Part shown: piece after piece, positions 22,601-63,853 of the stretch
How positions within the stretch are numbered: position 1 is the first letter of the stretch
Layout: every line of letters starts with the position of its first letter
Assembly: GCA_963971285.1 (NCBI GenBank)
Contig: OZ020262.1
Coordinates: 4,032,082-4,096,081 of the forward strand
DNA: 64,000 bases
Reading direction: 5' to 3'
DNA from: Astropecten irregularis
Lineage: Eukaryota; Echinodermata; Asteroidea; Paxillosida; Astropectinidae
Translations under genes and position numbers: made by a program
Notes under the pieces: model-generated
Database searches by the model: none
Told to the model about the DNA's origin: nothing
Seen by the model: only the letters and a program-made list of their open reading frames with translations

Positions 22601-23275
22601 TCTTTTGTTGTACTCTTTTGTGGATGAAGCAGAAACCGTATGTTTCTACCATCATCATCTTCATACCCTTTACGTTAGACGTAAATCTGTAAGGATTTCT
22701 GTCTTGGTCTCCTACCAAAGTATGATAGTACCTTTACAAGTTTACTTAAAACTGTTAAATATCAATACAAATGGCCAACAAAAAGGATGATTTTTTTACC
22801 AGTTTATTTTGGTTTGTGTTCAATTTTTTGACCAGTTACCGACGAGGACATTTATCAGGCCCTGAGAACCAGCTGCAGATGCGTCATAATTTTTAGCCCC
22901 GATTACCTGGTCTCCTATCGCCAGTTTGACGTCATCTTGGCCATGGACAATATCCAGAGCTACAAGAAGGACATCATTCCTATCATATACCGGGACATCT
23001 CGGCCATGCCCGAGGAGATGAAGAGTGCCCTTGTCAGACAGATTCTGTCAGTGCCCAGCCTGCGCTATGACAAGATCCCGTCTAGGCCGCTGAACGGACT
23101 GCAGAAGCTATCCCAGAGGGTCCTGGGGGTTCCATGCTCGATGAGTGCGTTGCACAAGGAGTTGCAGCTCAGGCTGCCACCGCCGGACCGGCCAAGTCAA
23201 CAGTCCGCCCCCAGTGTTACAGACTCTGTCACGAATTTCATCCAACATGATGAGATCAATATGGACCTAGTATAG
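13582..23275 (+). CDS. Ig-TIR receptor, IL-1-receptor-like, seven exons (span)
   Basis: Joining 13582-13690, 16921-17205, 18462-18720, 19491-19639, 21233-21403, 21941-22078 and 22836-23275 gives 1,551 bases, a 516-residue open frame ending TAG. All junctions are GT-AG and the phases agree (1,1,2,1,1,1). Predicted order: signal peptide (about 1-29), Ig-like domain 1 (37-131), Ig-like domain 2 (132-267), transmembrane helix (about 284-303), TIR domain (about 328-480) and a Pro/Ser-rich tail. This is the layout of interleukin-1-receptor and IgTIR proteins, which sit in the plasma membrane and signal through TIR-TIR contacts with MyD88-type adaptors. Vertebrate IL-1 receptors have three Ig domains, and SIGIRR has one. 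I found no ligand-defining feature. The start could instead be the ATG at 13591 or 13594, or 13570 upstream; the CAG at 13572-13574 could be an acceptor following a non-coding first exon. Confidence 0.85.
13814..14199 (+). mobile_element. tRNA-derived SINE with (ATT)n tail
   Basis: It begins with a tRNA-like head having an A-box-like GTAGCCTAGTGGTCTGG and a B box GGGTTCAAATTC. A body with CATCCTTGGGCAAGATGC and AAATGGGTACCTG follows. It ends in a short ATT microsatellite (near 14187-14199), as expected for a LINE-mobilised SINE. The body motif resembles sequences common in deuterostome SINEs, but I cannot name the family. Confidence 0.7.
14284..14500 (-). repeat. tRNA-like dispersed repeat, copy
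   Basis: On the minus strand the B-box region is degraded (GGTTCAATCAAAAACC). The upstream block reading GGCTTCTGACTGCCAAATG and the downstream CCTTGTGGTTATTT are both present. Confidence 0.75.
14536..14707 (-). repeat. tRNA-like dispersed repeat, second tandem copy
   Basis: It has the same orientation as 14284-14500 and starts within 40 bases of it. The pair is spaced more closely than the approximately 320-bp unit at 17850-18413, because the far tail of this copy is missing. Confidence 0.75.
15040..15408 (-). mobile_element. TTAA MITE family A, full-length copy
   Basis: TTAA lies at both ends (15040-15043, 15405-15408). The 5' end reads AGGTATTATCATACTTTGG and the 3' end ACCAAAATATGATACTACCT. 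The orientation is opposite to 28011-28365: the CAGTTCCATACGGTGCCCAC segment comes first. Confidence 0.85.
15539..15556 (+). repeat. Poly-G run
   Basis: An uninterrupted run of about 18 G residues, close to a slightly shorter G7 run upstream. The exact length is uncertain in any assembly. Confidence 0.8.
15981..16180 (+). repeat. Dispersed repeat, shared with 29651-29830
   Basis: The block GGGAATGGGTCATTAGGGAG through TTGAGCGCATTCTCTGT recurs with few changes in the spacer downstream of the gene. It ends near short inverted GTCTCC motifs. Its class is unknown. Confidence 0.65.
16921..17205 (+). CDS. Ig-TIR receptor exon 2: Ig-like domain 1
   Basis: This exon codes for residues 37-131 and is a complete Ig domain of the I-set/C2 kind with phase-1 borders on both sides, as is usual for shuffled extracellular domains. 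The core disulfide pair is C64 (DFVCF) and C111 (DQGEYSCEAS), with the invariant Trp at 74 (ITWKKDG). N-glycosylation sequons occur at NDT (82-84) and NGS (115-117). The acceptor follows a clear pyrimidine tract (CTCTCCCTTTTACAG) and the donor is GTTGGT. Confidence 0.85.
17850..18100 (+). repeat. tRNA-like repeat, unit 1 of a tandem pair
   Basis: Block order: GATCCTTGGGATGTAGTGG, TTTCATGGCTTCTGACTGCC, a tRNA-like part (AGCTTAGTTGGTAGAGC, then CTGGTTCGTATCCC), TTTTTCTTTGTTCACTTTTC, and CAGTTTCCCTTGTGGTTATTT. Confidence 0.8.
18101..18413 (+). repeat. tRNA-like repeat, unit 2 of a tandem pair
   Basis: This unit begins AAAAAGCCGCATCCTCTTTG, the sequence that also follows the preceding tail, so the unit length is about 320 bp. 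A box AGCTCAGTTGTTAAAG and B box GGTTCGAATCC are recognisable. Confidence 0.8.
18462..18720 (+). CDS. Ig-TIR receptor exon 3: first half of Ig-like domain 2
   Basis: It encodes residues 132-217, phase 1 to phase 2. It contains the B-strand cysteine C162 (VGFDCLFYV) and the C-strand Trp W179 (LADWYKVN), plus extra cysteines C133 and C147. The acidic segment SAYDDDHWIF and the sequons NAT, NES and NIS are notable. The domain is completed by exon 4, an intron position inside the Ig fold that is seen in IL-1-receptor-type genes. Confidence 0.85.
18721..19490 (+). other. Ig-TIR intron 3
   Basis: A 770-bp intron with a 163-bp pogo-like MITE (19072-19234). The acceptor TGGTATACAG (19481-19490) has a weak pyrimidine tract. 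A stronger-looking CCCCAG lies 22 bases upstream (19463-19468) but would put exon 4 out of frame. Confidence 0.75.
19072..19234. mobile_element. pogo/Tc1-mariner-like MITE with TA target site
   Basis: It starts CAGTGGAACGTCTTTATAAC and ends with the inverse (GTTCATTATAGCAGCATTCCACTG, read in reverse). The element is bounded by TA at 19070-19071 and 19235-19236. The TIR pattern and TA duplication fit the pogo/Tigger branch of Tc1-mariner elements. At 163 bp it cannot encode a transposase. Confidence 0.8.
19491..19639 (+). CDS. Ig-TIR receptor exon 4: second half of Ig-like domain 2
   Basis: This exon carries residues 218-267. It has a Cys-rich stretch NCPSCGIDC (220-228), then the E/F-strand pattern LTIRNISAEAYGHYVLYVDS. 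In a canonical Ig domain the Y-x-C of the F strand carries the second disulfide cysteine, but here the position is L251, so the usual pair with C162 cannot form. C221, C224 or C228 might substitute. The phase-2 acceptor at 19491 keeps the frame and the donor is GTAAGT. Confidence 0.8.
19823..20141. mobile_element. MITE, approximately 320 bp, GGGTATGTTCAGATGAGGGG ends
   Basis: The left end TTGAGGGTATGTTCAGATGA...CTTCGGGAGT is matched, inverted, by ACTCCCGAAACC...GAACTTACCCTTAGAG at 20102-20141. The interior has no open frame of note. The superfamily is unknown. Confidence 0.65.
20752..21136. mobile_element. MITE, 385 bp, with GGTCGGTCGGTC subterminal repeats
   Basis: The left arm CCTTTTTATAACTTTGGTTC and the right arm GAGAACCATAGTAATAAAAAGG are inverted copies. 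A GGTC tetranucleotide run (about 20806-20822) follows the left arm and GGGTCGGTCG precedes the right one. Superfamily not identified. Confidence 0.65.
21233..21403 (+). CDS. Ig-TIR receptor exon 5: transmembrane segment
   Basis: It encodes residues 268-324. After a short extracellular stalk a hydrophobic helix runs about W284-W303 (WLIFPMVSLVAFFVLVSVVW), then the basic stop-transfer QRFK and the juxtamembrane VDIKLSWKNLTPRDSKD. The latter resembles the region between membrane and TIR domain in IL-1 receptors and Toll proteins. Acceptor CTCTTGCAG; donor GTAGGT, phase 1. Confidence 0.85.
21404..21940 (+). other. Ig-TIR intron 5
   Basis: A 537-bp intron largely filled by an inverted pair of tRNA-like repeats (21441-21640). 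Its last 300 bases are AT-rich without identifiable structure. Confidence 0.7.
21441..21640. repeat. Inverted pair of tRNA-like repeats
   Basis: A minus-strand fragment (GATTCGAACCAGTGACCTCC, 21447-21487) is followed by a plus-strand copy (21497-21640) with A box AGCTCAGTTAGTAAG and B box GGTTCGAATCC. The plus copy contains a GCCATTATGGC palindrome between the boxes. Confidence 0.7.
21941..22078 (+). CDS. Ig-TIR receptor exon 6: TIR domain, N-terminal part
   Basis: This exon codes for residues 325-370. Box 1 is NDVYLSYDW (329-337), matching the first beta strand (F/Y)DAF(I/V)SY of TIR domains. The helix EIDSAFAIKLHRFLTELG and strand YRVFFEAHCLPGG follow. The last is the box 2 region, where most Toll/IL-1R TIR domains have RDxxPG; here the RD is replaced by AH. 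The exon ends with a GTAAGG donor, phase 1, inside the BB loop. Confidence 0.85.
22079..22835 (+). other. Ig-TIR intron 6
   Basis: A 757-bp intron. It includes inverted motifs around GTGCATTCCACTT (22278 onward, matched by AAGTGGAATGC near 22334) and half of a family A MITE (22562-22737). Confidence 0.7.
22562..22737 (-). mobile_element. TTAA MITE family A, half copy
   Basis: It runs from the central palindrome TTTTGATCATTGAGATCAAAA to the end CCAAAGTATGATAGTACCTTTA. The other half is absent. Confidence 0.7.
22836..23275 (+). CDS. Ig-TIR receptor exon 7: TIR domain, C-terminal part and tail
   Basis: This exon supplies residues 371-516 and the TAG stop (23273-23275). It includes TDEDIYQALRTSCRCVIIFS, the helix and strand after the BB loop, then PDYLVSYRQFDVILAMDNI, which corresponds to the (S)xWCxxE region but lacks the tryptophan, and IIPIIYRDI. 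No clear FW box 3 is visible; the C-terminal TIR segment reads RPLNGLQKLSQRVLG. A tail with PPPDRPSQQSAPS follows, ending HDEINMDLV. The reading frame is high in GC relative to its surroundings, supporting a maintained coding exon. Confidence 0.85.
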
Positions 23276-23380
23276 AGTCAAACCTCGTTCAGAGACCAAC
23301 TGACAAATCACCAAAAGGTGTTTTTTGTGGAGATGCGAAGCTCATGTGTGCCAATGTAATAGTAAATTAGTAATACCTCC

Positions 23381-23880
23381 GAAATATTCTTTATTGTCCA
23401 CAATTTCGTCGAGAAGTGCAGCAAAACATTCGTTCTACGCATTGCGCACTGCAAACTAGGGGATTACAAAACGGTGGCTCAGGCTCGGGCTCAGGCTCAG
23501 GCTCAGGCTCCAGCTCTGACATCCATAGGCTGAAAATATAGGTTGTGGTTTTTCATTGAAGCTGAAGCTCTGTTTCCTTTTTTAAACTAGGGAATCTACT
23601 TCTGAACCGCTGCCAAAGCCTCTATTTTGATTCCTGTTGTCAGAATGGATTCATGAAAATCGAGCCGGAGCCTGAGATGGAGCCTGAGCCTCCGTTTCGT
23701 AAACGCCCTATGATAGATGCGCAGTGAAATGTTCCATGCACAGTGAGATGTTACATGTGTAACAGTTCCTTTGGTGATTCCCCGGCCTACTCGCTGGTGA
23801 TCAGAAAATATATATCCACTGGCACGTGATGGTGAATTAACCAATTGGGATTCGGCTCTAGCTCATGAATATTTATGAGG
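23381..23880 (-). repeat. Dispersed repeat interrupted by a MITE
   Basis: Read on the minus strand it matches 57450-57715. Shared landmarks are CATAAATATTCATGAGC, TTCACCATCACGTGCCAGT, AGGCCGGGGAATC, TGTTACAC..GTAACATCTCACTG and CAATAAAGAATATTT. The element at 23465-23705 splits it relative to the other copy. Confidence 0.7.
23465..23705. mobile_element. MITE with GGCTCAGGCTC-rich terminal repeats
   Basis: It begins ACAAAACGGTGGCTCAGGCT and ends, inverted, GAGCCTGAGCCTCCGTTTCGT. The termini contain tandem GGCTCA/GAGCCT hexamers. A second copy lies at 41915-42210, with the same interior (GCTCCAGCTCTGACAT, GGTTGTGGTTTTTCATTG). Confidence 0.75.
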
Positions 23881-24347
23881 TGTAGTAATATCGTCTGTTC
23901 CGTCCATCCATCAAGGAAGATGTACCATACAGAAATTGAAGATGTAAAGATATCATCACCACGAATTGTGCATAATATCCAAATACTGTAGCAAAACATT
24001 ACAGAATACGAATACATGCAATACATGTACATTACATAGAAAGGAACTATGCAAATGATTTGTTAAATTGTAACAAAAAAATAGAAATATATTTTTGTGT
24101 ATATGTACTGATAAATTATTGTGTTTTTATAGTGAATATGCAAATATGTATGTAAATGACAAATGTTTGAATGGATTATTTAGCTAAGTTAAACATCTTT
24201 TTGTGTGCATGGATGAGTTTGTACCAGTAGTGGTATTCAAACCATGGACTAATCACAAGGGGAAAGGTTCGCGATTGGAAAGCATGTATAAAACCAATGG
24301 AGCTGCTGCCAAAAAGTTACGAGTTAGAACAATATGGGGTCCAATAT

Positions 24348-24747
24348 AGTGCTGGGCAAAATCGAGTATTTCCATATCCGGTTACTGATTTCAAAAACAA
24401 TCAGTTTAACCTATGGAATCACGTGCAATGTGTACGATTTATGGTATATACGTCTTATTCAATGTGATCGTCACTTTCAGAATGCCTTTTACGATGTTAT
24501 TCTTTAGATCAAGTATTTAGATCAAGTACACAATGTTTCTTTTAGATTCAGTATGTGAAAAGTGCATTTCTACTTCGCAAAATTGACAAAATAACTGGCT
24601 TAAGTTCTACAGTTTGGTTGTTGAGCATGAGCCAAAGGCTCATCCCTTTTTCTTTTTTTTCAGTTTCGGTTAACGGTTAGTGGAAATTTGTAACCGGATA
24701 ATTAAATCTGGGTCGGTTAACCTTTAACCAGATACAAATCCCAGCAC
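24348..24747. mobile_element. hAT-like MITE, AGTGCTGGG ends, copy 1
   Basis: This copy is nearly collinear with 37489-37909: TATGGTATATACGTCTTATTC, AATGTGATCGTCACTTTCAG, AGATTCAGTATGTGAAAAG, TAACCGGATAATTAAATCTG. The ends are AGTGCTGGGCAAAATCGAG and ACAAATCCCAGCAC. No clear target duplication survives. Confidence 0.75.
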
Positions 24748-25048
24748 ATAGTCTAATATTGCAGGCAATTACATACTTGGGGGTGCATATCTAATGCCTT
24801 GTGGAAACTGGGCACAATAGGTTTCTTATGTCTCCACAGGGAAATTCTAAAGGTGCATAGGTTTCCACAAGGTTTTCATGAAACTGATATGAGGAATTAA
24901 CTCAAAAATTAATTAATAATTAATAATTCTTATCGCAATTTTGTTTTATTGTGTTTTTTTTTTTTGGGGGGGGGGTGTTTTACCAGCTTTACATAAAGTG
25001 TCTGTGATATATATGACAAAAGATTTAAAATTTAATATATTCAATTTT

Positions 25049-25312
25049 ATCATCAAATAAAACTGACTGATTTTAAAGTAATTGAAAAGTGAACAAGGTA
25101 AACTTGACTGGAGCGGGATTCGAACCGGCGAACTCCTGAATACCGCACCAGCGCTCTACCAACTGAGCCATCCACCACCAACGTAGGGCTGGATGGCTCA
25201 GTTGCCGGTAGAGTGCATGTACGGTATTTAGGAGGTCGCCGGTTCGAATTTCGCTGCAGTCAATTTTTCTATGTTCACTTTTCAATGACATATTCAATTT
25301 TAGTGATTTTTT
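25049..25312. repeat. Head-to-head inverted pair of tRNA-like repeats
   Basis: A minus-strand copy (25049-25172; CGGGATTCGAACCGGCG, CTCTACCAACTGAGCCATCC) abuts a plus-strand copy (25178-25312; GGCTGGATGGCTCAGTTG, CGCCGGTTCGAATTTCGC). The B boxes of both are intact. Transcribed, the region would fold into a hairpin of about 120 bp per arm. Confidence 0.75.
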
Positions 25313-26850
25313 ATTGTTATTTATTGAGTGTGCTATAGATGTTGAATGACGTATGTCTTTATTTAAAGTTGGAAATCAAAACTAAAAAAAGGAGGCTGCC
25401 AGCCCCCTTCTTTTGAAAATAATTCTTTTGGCTTTATAATGAATTGAGATTTTTGAATTCACTCATTTTGAATAGAAAGGCAAGAGTTATTCATAGTGGT
25501 GGATACAGATAATGAAAAAAGGTTATAAAAGTCACGCGATGTCGTGTTGCTGGTAGCGACTTTTCGGCTGCTGGAACTGTTAGCCTTCATCAGACAACTG
25601 AAGAACTGGATGCTGCAGTGTCCATTATATCCTGTTGGTCCGTGTCCACGTTCACAGTTCAGCGGACTGTGGATGGGTCATTCCAGCTGATGTCATACGG
25701 CTCACCCTGCAGTTAGATAGAGGCGTGTCCTCGGCGTGACTTCGGCGGTCCGCGTCCGCGTTCACAATGCCGTGTTCAGCGAACTTTGATCACCTTTTTT
25801 CCTTTCATTCATTTTGTACTAACAGCTGCAGTTGACTTTAAATTTTTAATGAATATTCTGGTCAGTACTCTAAAAGATATCAATCTTTTACTAAGTAGCT
25901 TTTTAAATGAAATATATGATGGCGTATTAGATTTAATATTTTCTTCCATTTCTAGGCATTTTTGTATAATTTTGTATGAAATGAATTCTATTGATTCTGT
26001 TGACTAACATATGAATGTATGTTTTTGTGTTGTATCCATTTGTTACAACTTATGTTGCTCTAAAGTTCTTGTAGTGTAGGGGACGCCATACCAGGGTGCC
26101 TTCACAGTCACGTACCAATCGTTGATGTACAAACTGTATGAGATGGCCCCCTTCTATGATGGCGACCACCAGTGTTGGAGTACTCGTACTTGTACTCGTA
26201 CCGACAAATTCTCAGCCTGTACTCGATTAAAAGTACTCAAAAATAAAATGTATTTGGTCCGTACTCGATAAAAAGTACTCGCAAATAAATGTACTTCGCC
26301 CATACTCGATTCCATGTACTCAAATTTTGGGAGTACGTAGACTTGAACATTTAGTGCAAATTTCATTTTCGTTTAGTGACTATGGAAGCCTTGCTTAATA
26401 TCATGATTATGATGATTTTGTTTATCAAACATTTTCACAAATTGATTGTGTACATATTTTTATTATAATGTGTCCAGAAATGCACACCACCCTATGAACG
26501 AACTGTTTCCGCTTTGCTCTTAAGCCCCGCCCACGTGTGTGTTTTACATACCGCCTGTGGCCAAGTTTGACCGATGCTTTTGTGGTCACTTGATTAAAAT
26601 GCGTCTTCCAATGGTCAATGCGTACAATTTGATTGACAGGCCAGAAGGGTCCATTTCAAAGAATTGAAATAAACTGCTTGGGCATTTTTCAAAACAGCAG
26701 ATTGTGATTGTGATTTCTTCTCCATGAAAAATCTGGTGGAGATTTGTTAGTCTGTAATTTCAAGTTTTCTTCTTAAGTTAATAGTTGTTTCTCTTTTGTG
26801 TCATATCTTGTATGGCATGCTGGTGTAATATACATCACATCACATTGTGC

Positions 26851-27168
26851 TATAGACCTTTTTGTTATTCACAAACATTGACTCGTGGATGGCATGGGCG
26901 GGCAAATGTTGCAAATCATTTCGTCTTCTTGACAGACGGCGTGACCAAATTCAAAATTATTTGCGGCAAACTTTCCATAGCTGTACAAACTATATTGTAT
27001 CATTGCTTGCGTTGTTTCTATTACATTCAGCAATATCTTTCCATGTTTATGAAACGTTGTGTACAAATTGTGTAATTTTTTTATGCCTGGCTTTGATGGC
27101 TCTCCATAGTTTCAGCCATCTTGGTTGGCAAAAACTCGAACTGTGACGTTGCAAAAGAAAGGTCTATA
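26851..27168. mobile_element. MITE, TATAGACCTTT ends
   Basis: It starts TATAGACCTTTTTGTTATTC and ends GCAAAAGAAAGGTCTATA. A second GGTCTATATCTCA lies just outside at 27186. The interior has no supportable coding potential. Confidence 0.65.
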
Positions 27169-27531
27169 TCTCAAAAATTCTATAAGGTCTATATCTCAAC
27201 ACACCATAAAATGAAAATAAAATGAAAGGTGACATGTTCATCATCATTTTTCTGTGCAACCTGAACACCTGTGAGAGTTCTGAGTATTTTAAAATGATTT
27301 TTGAAGAATTAGGTTTTATCACTGTTGTTTATGGGAGTTTATTTACTTGGGTGCAACCTTATTGTTGCTGAACATGAAAGCATAACTGGTGATGAATTGC
27401 ATTGTTCCTTGTCGTTTCTTACCCGAGTTTCAAAAACATATTTTTCTCATGAGGATATGGCCCACTTGCCACTGCCAAGTCATAGTGTTCTTTTCACAGC
27501 ATAGTTCACCAGATTTAGAAATTCCCTCTGT

Positions 27532-27777
27532 GGGCCAATTTCATAGAGCTGCTTCGCACAAAAAATTGCTTAGCACAAAAATAACATGCTCAATAAAACA
27601 AACCACCATTGAACATTTTATTTGATGTTCATGGTCAGCGAACAACAGCCAAAGAACAATTGCAAGTGATACACAACGCACAGAAATTTGGTTGTTAATG
27701 TTAATACTGTTTTTACCAAGACAGAAATGTTATGCTTAGCAAATTTTTGTGCTAAGCAGCTCTATGAAATTGGCCCC
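27532..27777. mobile_element. MITE, GGCCAATTTCATAGAGCTGC family, best copy
   Basis: GGGCCAATTTCATAGAGCTG at the left is inverted as CAGCTCTATGAAATTGGCCCC at the right; subterminal GCTTAGCACAAAAATT is also inverted. The interior GGTTGTTAATG and CAAGACAGAAATG recur in other copies. Related elements: 40621-40897, 46027-46278, 46936-47142, and partial ones near 41000-41180 and 45209-45400. Confidence 0.75.
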
Positions 27778-28010
27778 TGGAGACAAGCCTGGGGATTGGA
27801 GGTCTACTTAAATGCAGACAATCAGTAACCAAACACCTTCCTTCAGCTTGGGGATGCAGAGCAGTAAATAGGCCAATAAATCCATCTCCGAGCTCACAAT
27901 TGAGTTTTTGTATACCCTCAAAATCTTAAAATAGGGCATTTCTTCTGTGTGGTTTAATTAAAGCATCGATGGGAACAATGTCTCAGAATTTGGGTTGTTA
28001 ACCAGTTCAG

Positions 28011-28365
28011 TTAAAGGTAGTATCATACTTTGGTAAGAAACCAAATCAGAAATCTTCACAGATTTACGTATAACTTACAGGGTATGAAGATAGTGGTGGT
28101 AGAAACATGCCATTAAAATGTTTCCGCCTGAAATGGTGTATTTATCCAGAAATTAGTAAAACAATGACCGAAAATCTTTTTGATCTTTTAAAAGATAAAA
28201 AATAAAAGAGAAAAGACTCAAGAAATACTGTGGCTGTTTTCACTGTTTTAAAAAAGTGGGCACCATATGAGTCTGAAATTTTCACAGATAACTGTTACTG
28301 TATCTGTCTGCCCATGAATCTGTATTTCTTTGATAAAAACCAAAGTATGGTCATATTATCTTTGA
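28011..28365 (+). mobile_element. TTAA MITE family A, reference copy
   Basis: This copy shows the family layout: TTAA, AGGTAGTATCATACTTTGG, a block with ATTTACGTATAACTTACAGG and GGTGGTAGAAACATG, CTGAAATGGTGTATTTATCC, a central palindrome (GATCTTTTAAAAGAT), AAGTGGGCACCATATGAG, a block with TTTCACAGATAACTG, and the inverted end ACCAAAGTATGGTCATATTA. About 350 bp long with no open frame. TTAA flanks would fit a piggyBac-like or other TTAA-targeting transposase, but the ends do not clearly match the piggyBac consensus. Confidence 0.8.
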
Positions 28366-28647
28366 ATGTAAATGAGGCATATATTGTATTTGTGGTGGAG
28401 GGGTACCTGTTTTAATTAGTCCAACTTAGGCTGTTTGAACTCTGTAGTTATAGAAATTTATTTTGAAATTGAATTTTTAACCCACAAGGCACCAGTTATC
28501 TTTGTGGGTGCAGTCCATTATAGGCCACAAATCCATCATTTAATTCGGCCAAGCAAACAAACAAACATGAATCAATACTGACACTAAGTATATCAGTAAA
28601 GATTTACACTATATGTTGAATGCCAGAAAATGTAAGCATTTTTTTGC

Positions 28648-28908
28648 AGGGTGAGTCAAAAAGAAGTTGACTGGGATTAATAATGTTTTTCAAAACAGAC
28701 AAATGACACTCAAAAGTTCAGTAAAACAAAATTATATTTAGCAAGCACTCACTCTAACAAAGGTACTCATTTTGCAAGCTGTCCATGGAATTCTTGACAA
28801 AACAAATGTAAAGTAATCTTTACTACCCTGTGCTACTTTATCAAATGTTAAGATTCAGTCAAACATTATTATTCTTCTTTATTTAAACTCCTTTTTGACT
28901 CGCCCTGT
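28648..28908. mobile_element. mariner-like MITE
   Basis: The ends are CAGGGTGAGTCAAAAAGAAG and, inverted, AACTCCTTTTTGACTCGCCCTG. This terminal pattern resembles mariner-type repeats. The 261-bp interior is non-coding. Confidence 0.7.
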
Positions 28909-29650
28909 ATGTTGGGGGGGGGGCCTTTTCTTCCAGGCCAAAAAAAAAAAAAATAATAATAATAATAATTGGGAGGAAGACTCAACAAAATAAGAAAAAA
29001 GAGGGGAGACTGAGACAAAGTAAGCTAGCTTTGATCACCCCGAAATGCATCCGTCGCTATTGAATTGGTGCATTTTGTTTCCGCGCCCGCCCCCTTTTGG
29101 AAAATCCTGGATCCGCTCCTGAAAGCTTGGTTCATTTAACCCTAGGCTGGCTTACAAATATAAAAAAAGGAATAATTATTAATAAATCAAGAACTTCTAA
29201 AATTAAGTTCAAGTATTTTCTTACAGAACAATCTTGCCTACCTTCACTTTAACCACACCCCTTTGTCCCCGTCCCCTGATAACATTTGTTATCAGCACTA
29301 TCTTTTCTTTACGGTTTTCCAGCCACATTGCATGCTTTTCCTATTTCCCTGGTCATTATGTCCCCATTGTCATCCATTTAATATATCTTTACTTGCATCT
29401 TGTCCTCTTGTCATTTAGCCTTTGAGAAAGATCCTGCTGGGATCAAAACATCAGGCACTCCAAGCATTTCAAATCATTATTTTGGTTGATCATGAACAGC
29501 TTGCAGAAGTCTGTACTTGTCTTGTTTAAAATTAATATTTTAACTAAACAATTAAGCAATCATTATTATGCATAAGACTCTTAAATAACTTATAACATCC
29601 ATAAAAACGGCATTGCTTTATGACACATCTTTCAGATGTTAGTATTACTG

Positions 29651-29830
29651 GGAATGGGTCGTTAGGGAGACTTTCTCATTGGGTCGTGCACAATTTTTAC
29701 TTGCCTATTTCTAAACATCCTCCAAACCAATGAACTTGAAATTGACATATGTTCATATTGAGCGCATTATCTGTATTCTATTCAAATATGGACAATAAAA
29801 ATATGTAAAAGTATAAGATTTTGTTTTAAA
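29651..29830 (+). repeat. Dispersed repeat, second copy of 15981-16180
   Basis: GGGAATGGGTCGTTAGGGAG, CTCCAAACCAATGAACTTG and TTCATATTGAGCGCATTA align with the copy inside Ig-TIR intron 1. Confidence 0.65.
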
Positions 29831-29895
29831 CTTAAACTTGAACAATTTACAAAGGCTTACTATGGGATTGTTTCTGTAGACACAGTTTCTTCTAC

Positions 29896-30245
29896 TTAAA
29901 TGTAGTATCATACTTTGGTTTTTTGTCAAAGAAATACAGATTCATGGGCATAAATATCAAGGAGGATACAGTAACAGTCATCTGTGAAAATTTCAGTCCC
30001 ATTTGGTGCCAGCCACTTTTTGAGAAAACAGTGAAAAACGGCCACAGTATTTCTTAAGTCCTTTCTTTTTTATTTTTGATCTTTAAAAGATCAAAAATAA
30101 TTTTTGGTCACTGGTTTTACTCATTTCTGGATAAATACAGCATTCCAGGCAGAAAATTGTTAACGGTATGTTTCTACCATCACCATCTTTATACCCTCTG
30201 AAGATTTCTATTTCGGTATGCTACCAAAGTATGATTACATTGATG
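29896..30245 (-). mobile_element. TTAA MITE family A, full-length copy
   Basis: Starts TTAA-ATGTAGTATCATACTTTGG and ends ACCAAAGTATGATTACAT. The central palindrome GATCTTTAAAAGATC is intact. It lies about 0.7 kb upstream of the RAB6 start codon. Confidence 0.8.
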
Positions 30246-30649
30246 CGTGGGGTTGTTTTTGAAATGTTTCATGTTTATTTCCTACTGATAGTTAAGCAAG
30301 AAAGTATAGTTTATGCAAATATAGAATGATGATGTAACATTAATGTATGACTCAAATCTAGATCACGGAACTTCCACATATTCAATGACACGCGTGAAAA
30401 GTTTTTTGAGGCCGCGCAATAAAAAAATATTGTTACTATCGCAAACAAAAATAAAATCAACCTTAACATGAATCAAAAGGATTAAACAAATCTAAGTGTT
30501 TAATTTGCAGTGATAATGCACAAGAACAGACATAAAAGCTTATTTATGGGGTAATGAGGTTTCATTTGGCCGAGGGAATTTGATTTTCGTAATGATTGTT
30601 TTGATTTATTGATAACAGAATTATTTCTTTTGGTGGCCATTGTATCAAT

Positions 30650-63733
<33,084 letters not shown>

Positions 63734-63853
63734 TGATTTCTTTTTTCATGCTGAGCAAGACTCTTCGTTTTAATTTCTGAAGTTTTAAAGTCGGAAAAGA
63801 GAAATGTTGTCTTCTGCTAGGTGAAATTACACCAGTGCGGTGGATATTTTTGT

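Noticed and set aside
25500..25790. Possible retroelement or tandem block around GGTCCGTGTCCACGTTCACA
   Set aside because: Two similar GGTCCGCGTCCGCG-type phrases occur, but no reverse transcriptase, integrase or clear ends could be found.
26175..26340. GTACTCG-rich stretch as a CRISPR-like or regulatory array
   Set aside because: Spacing and unit are irregular and the host is an animal. It is best described as degenerate simple sequence.
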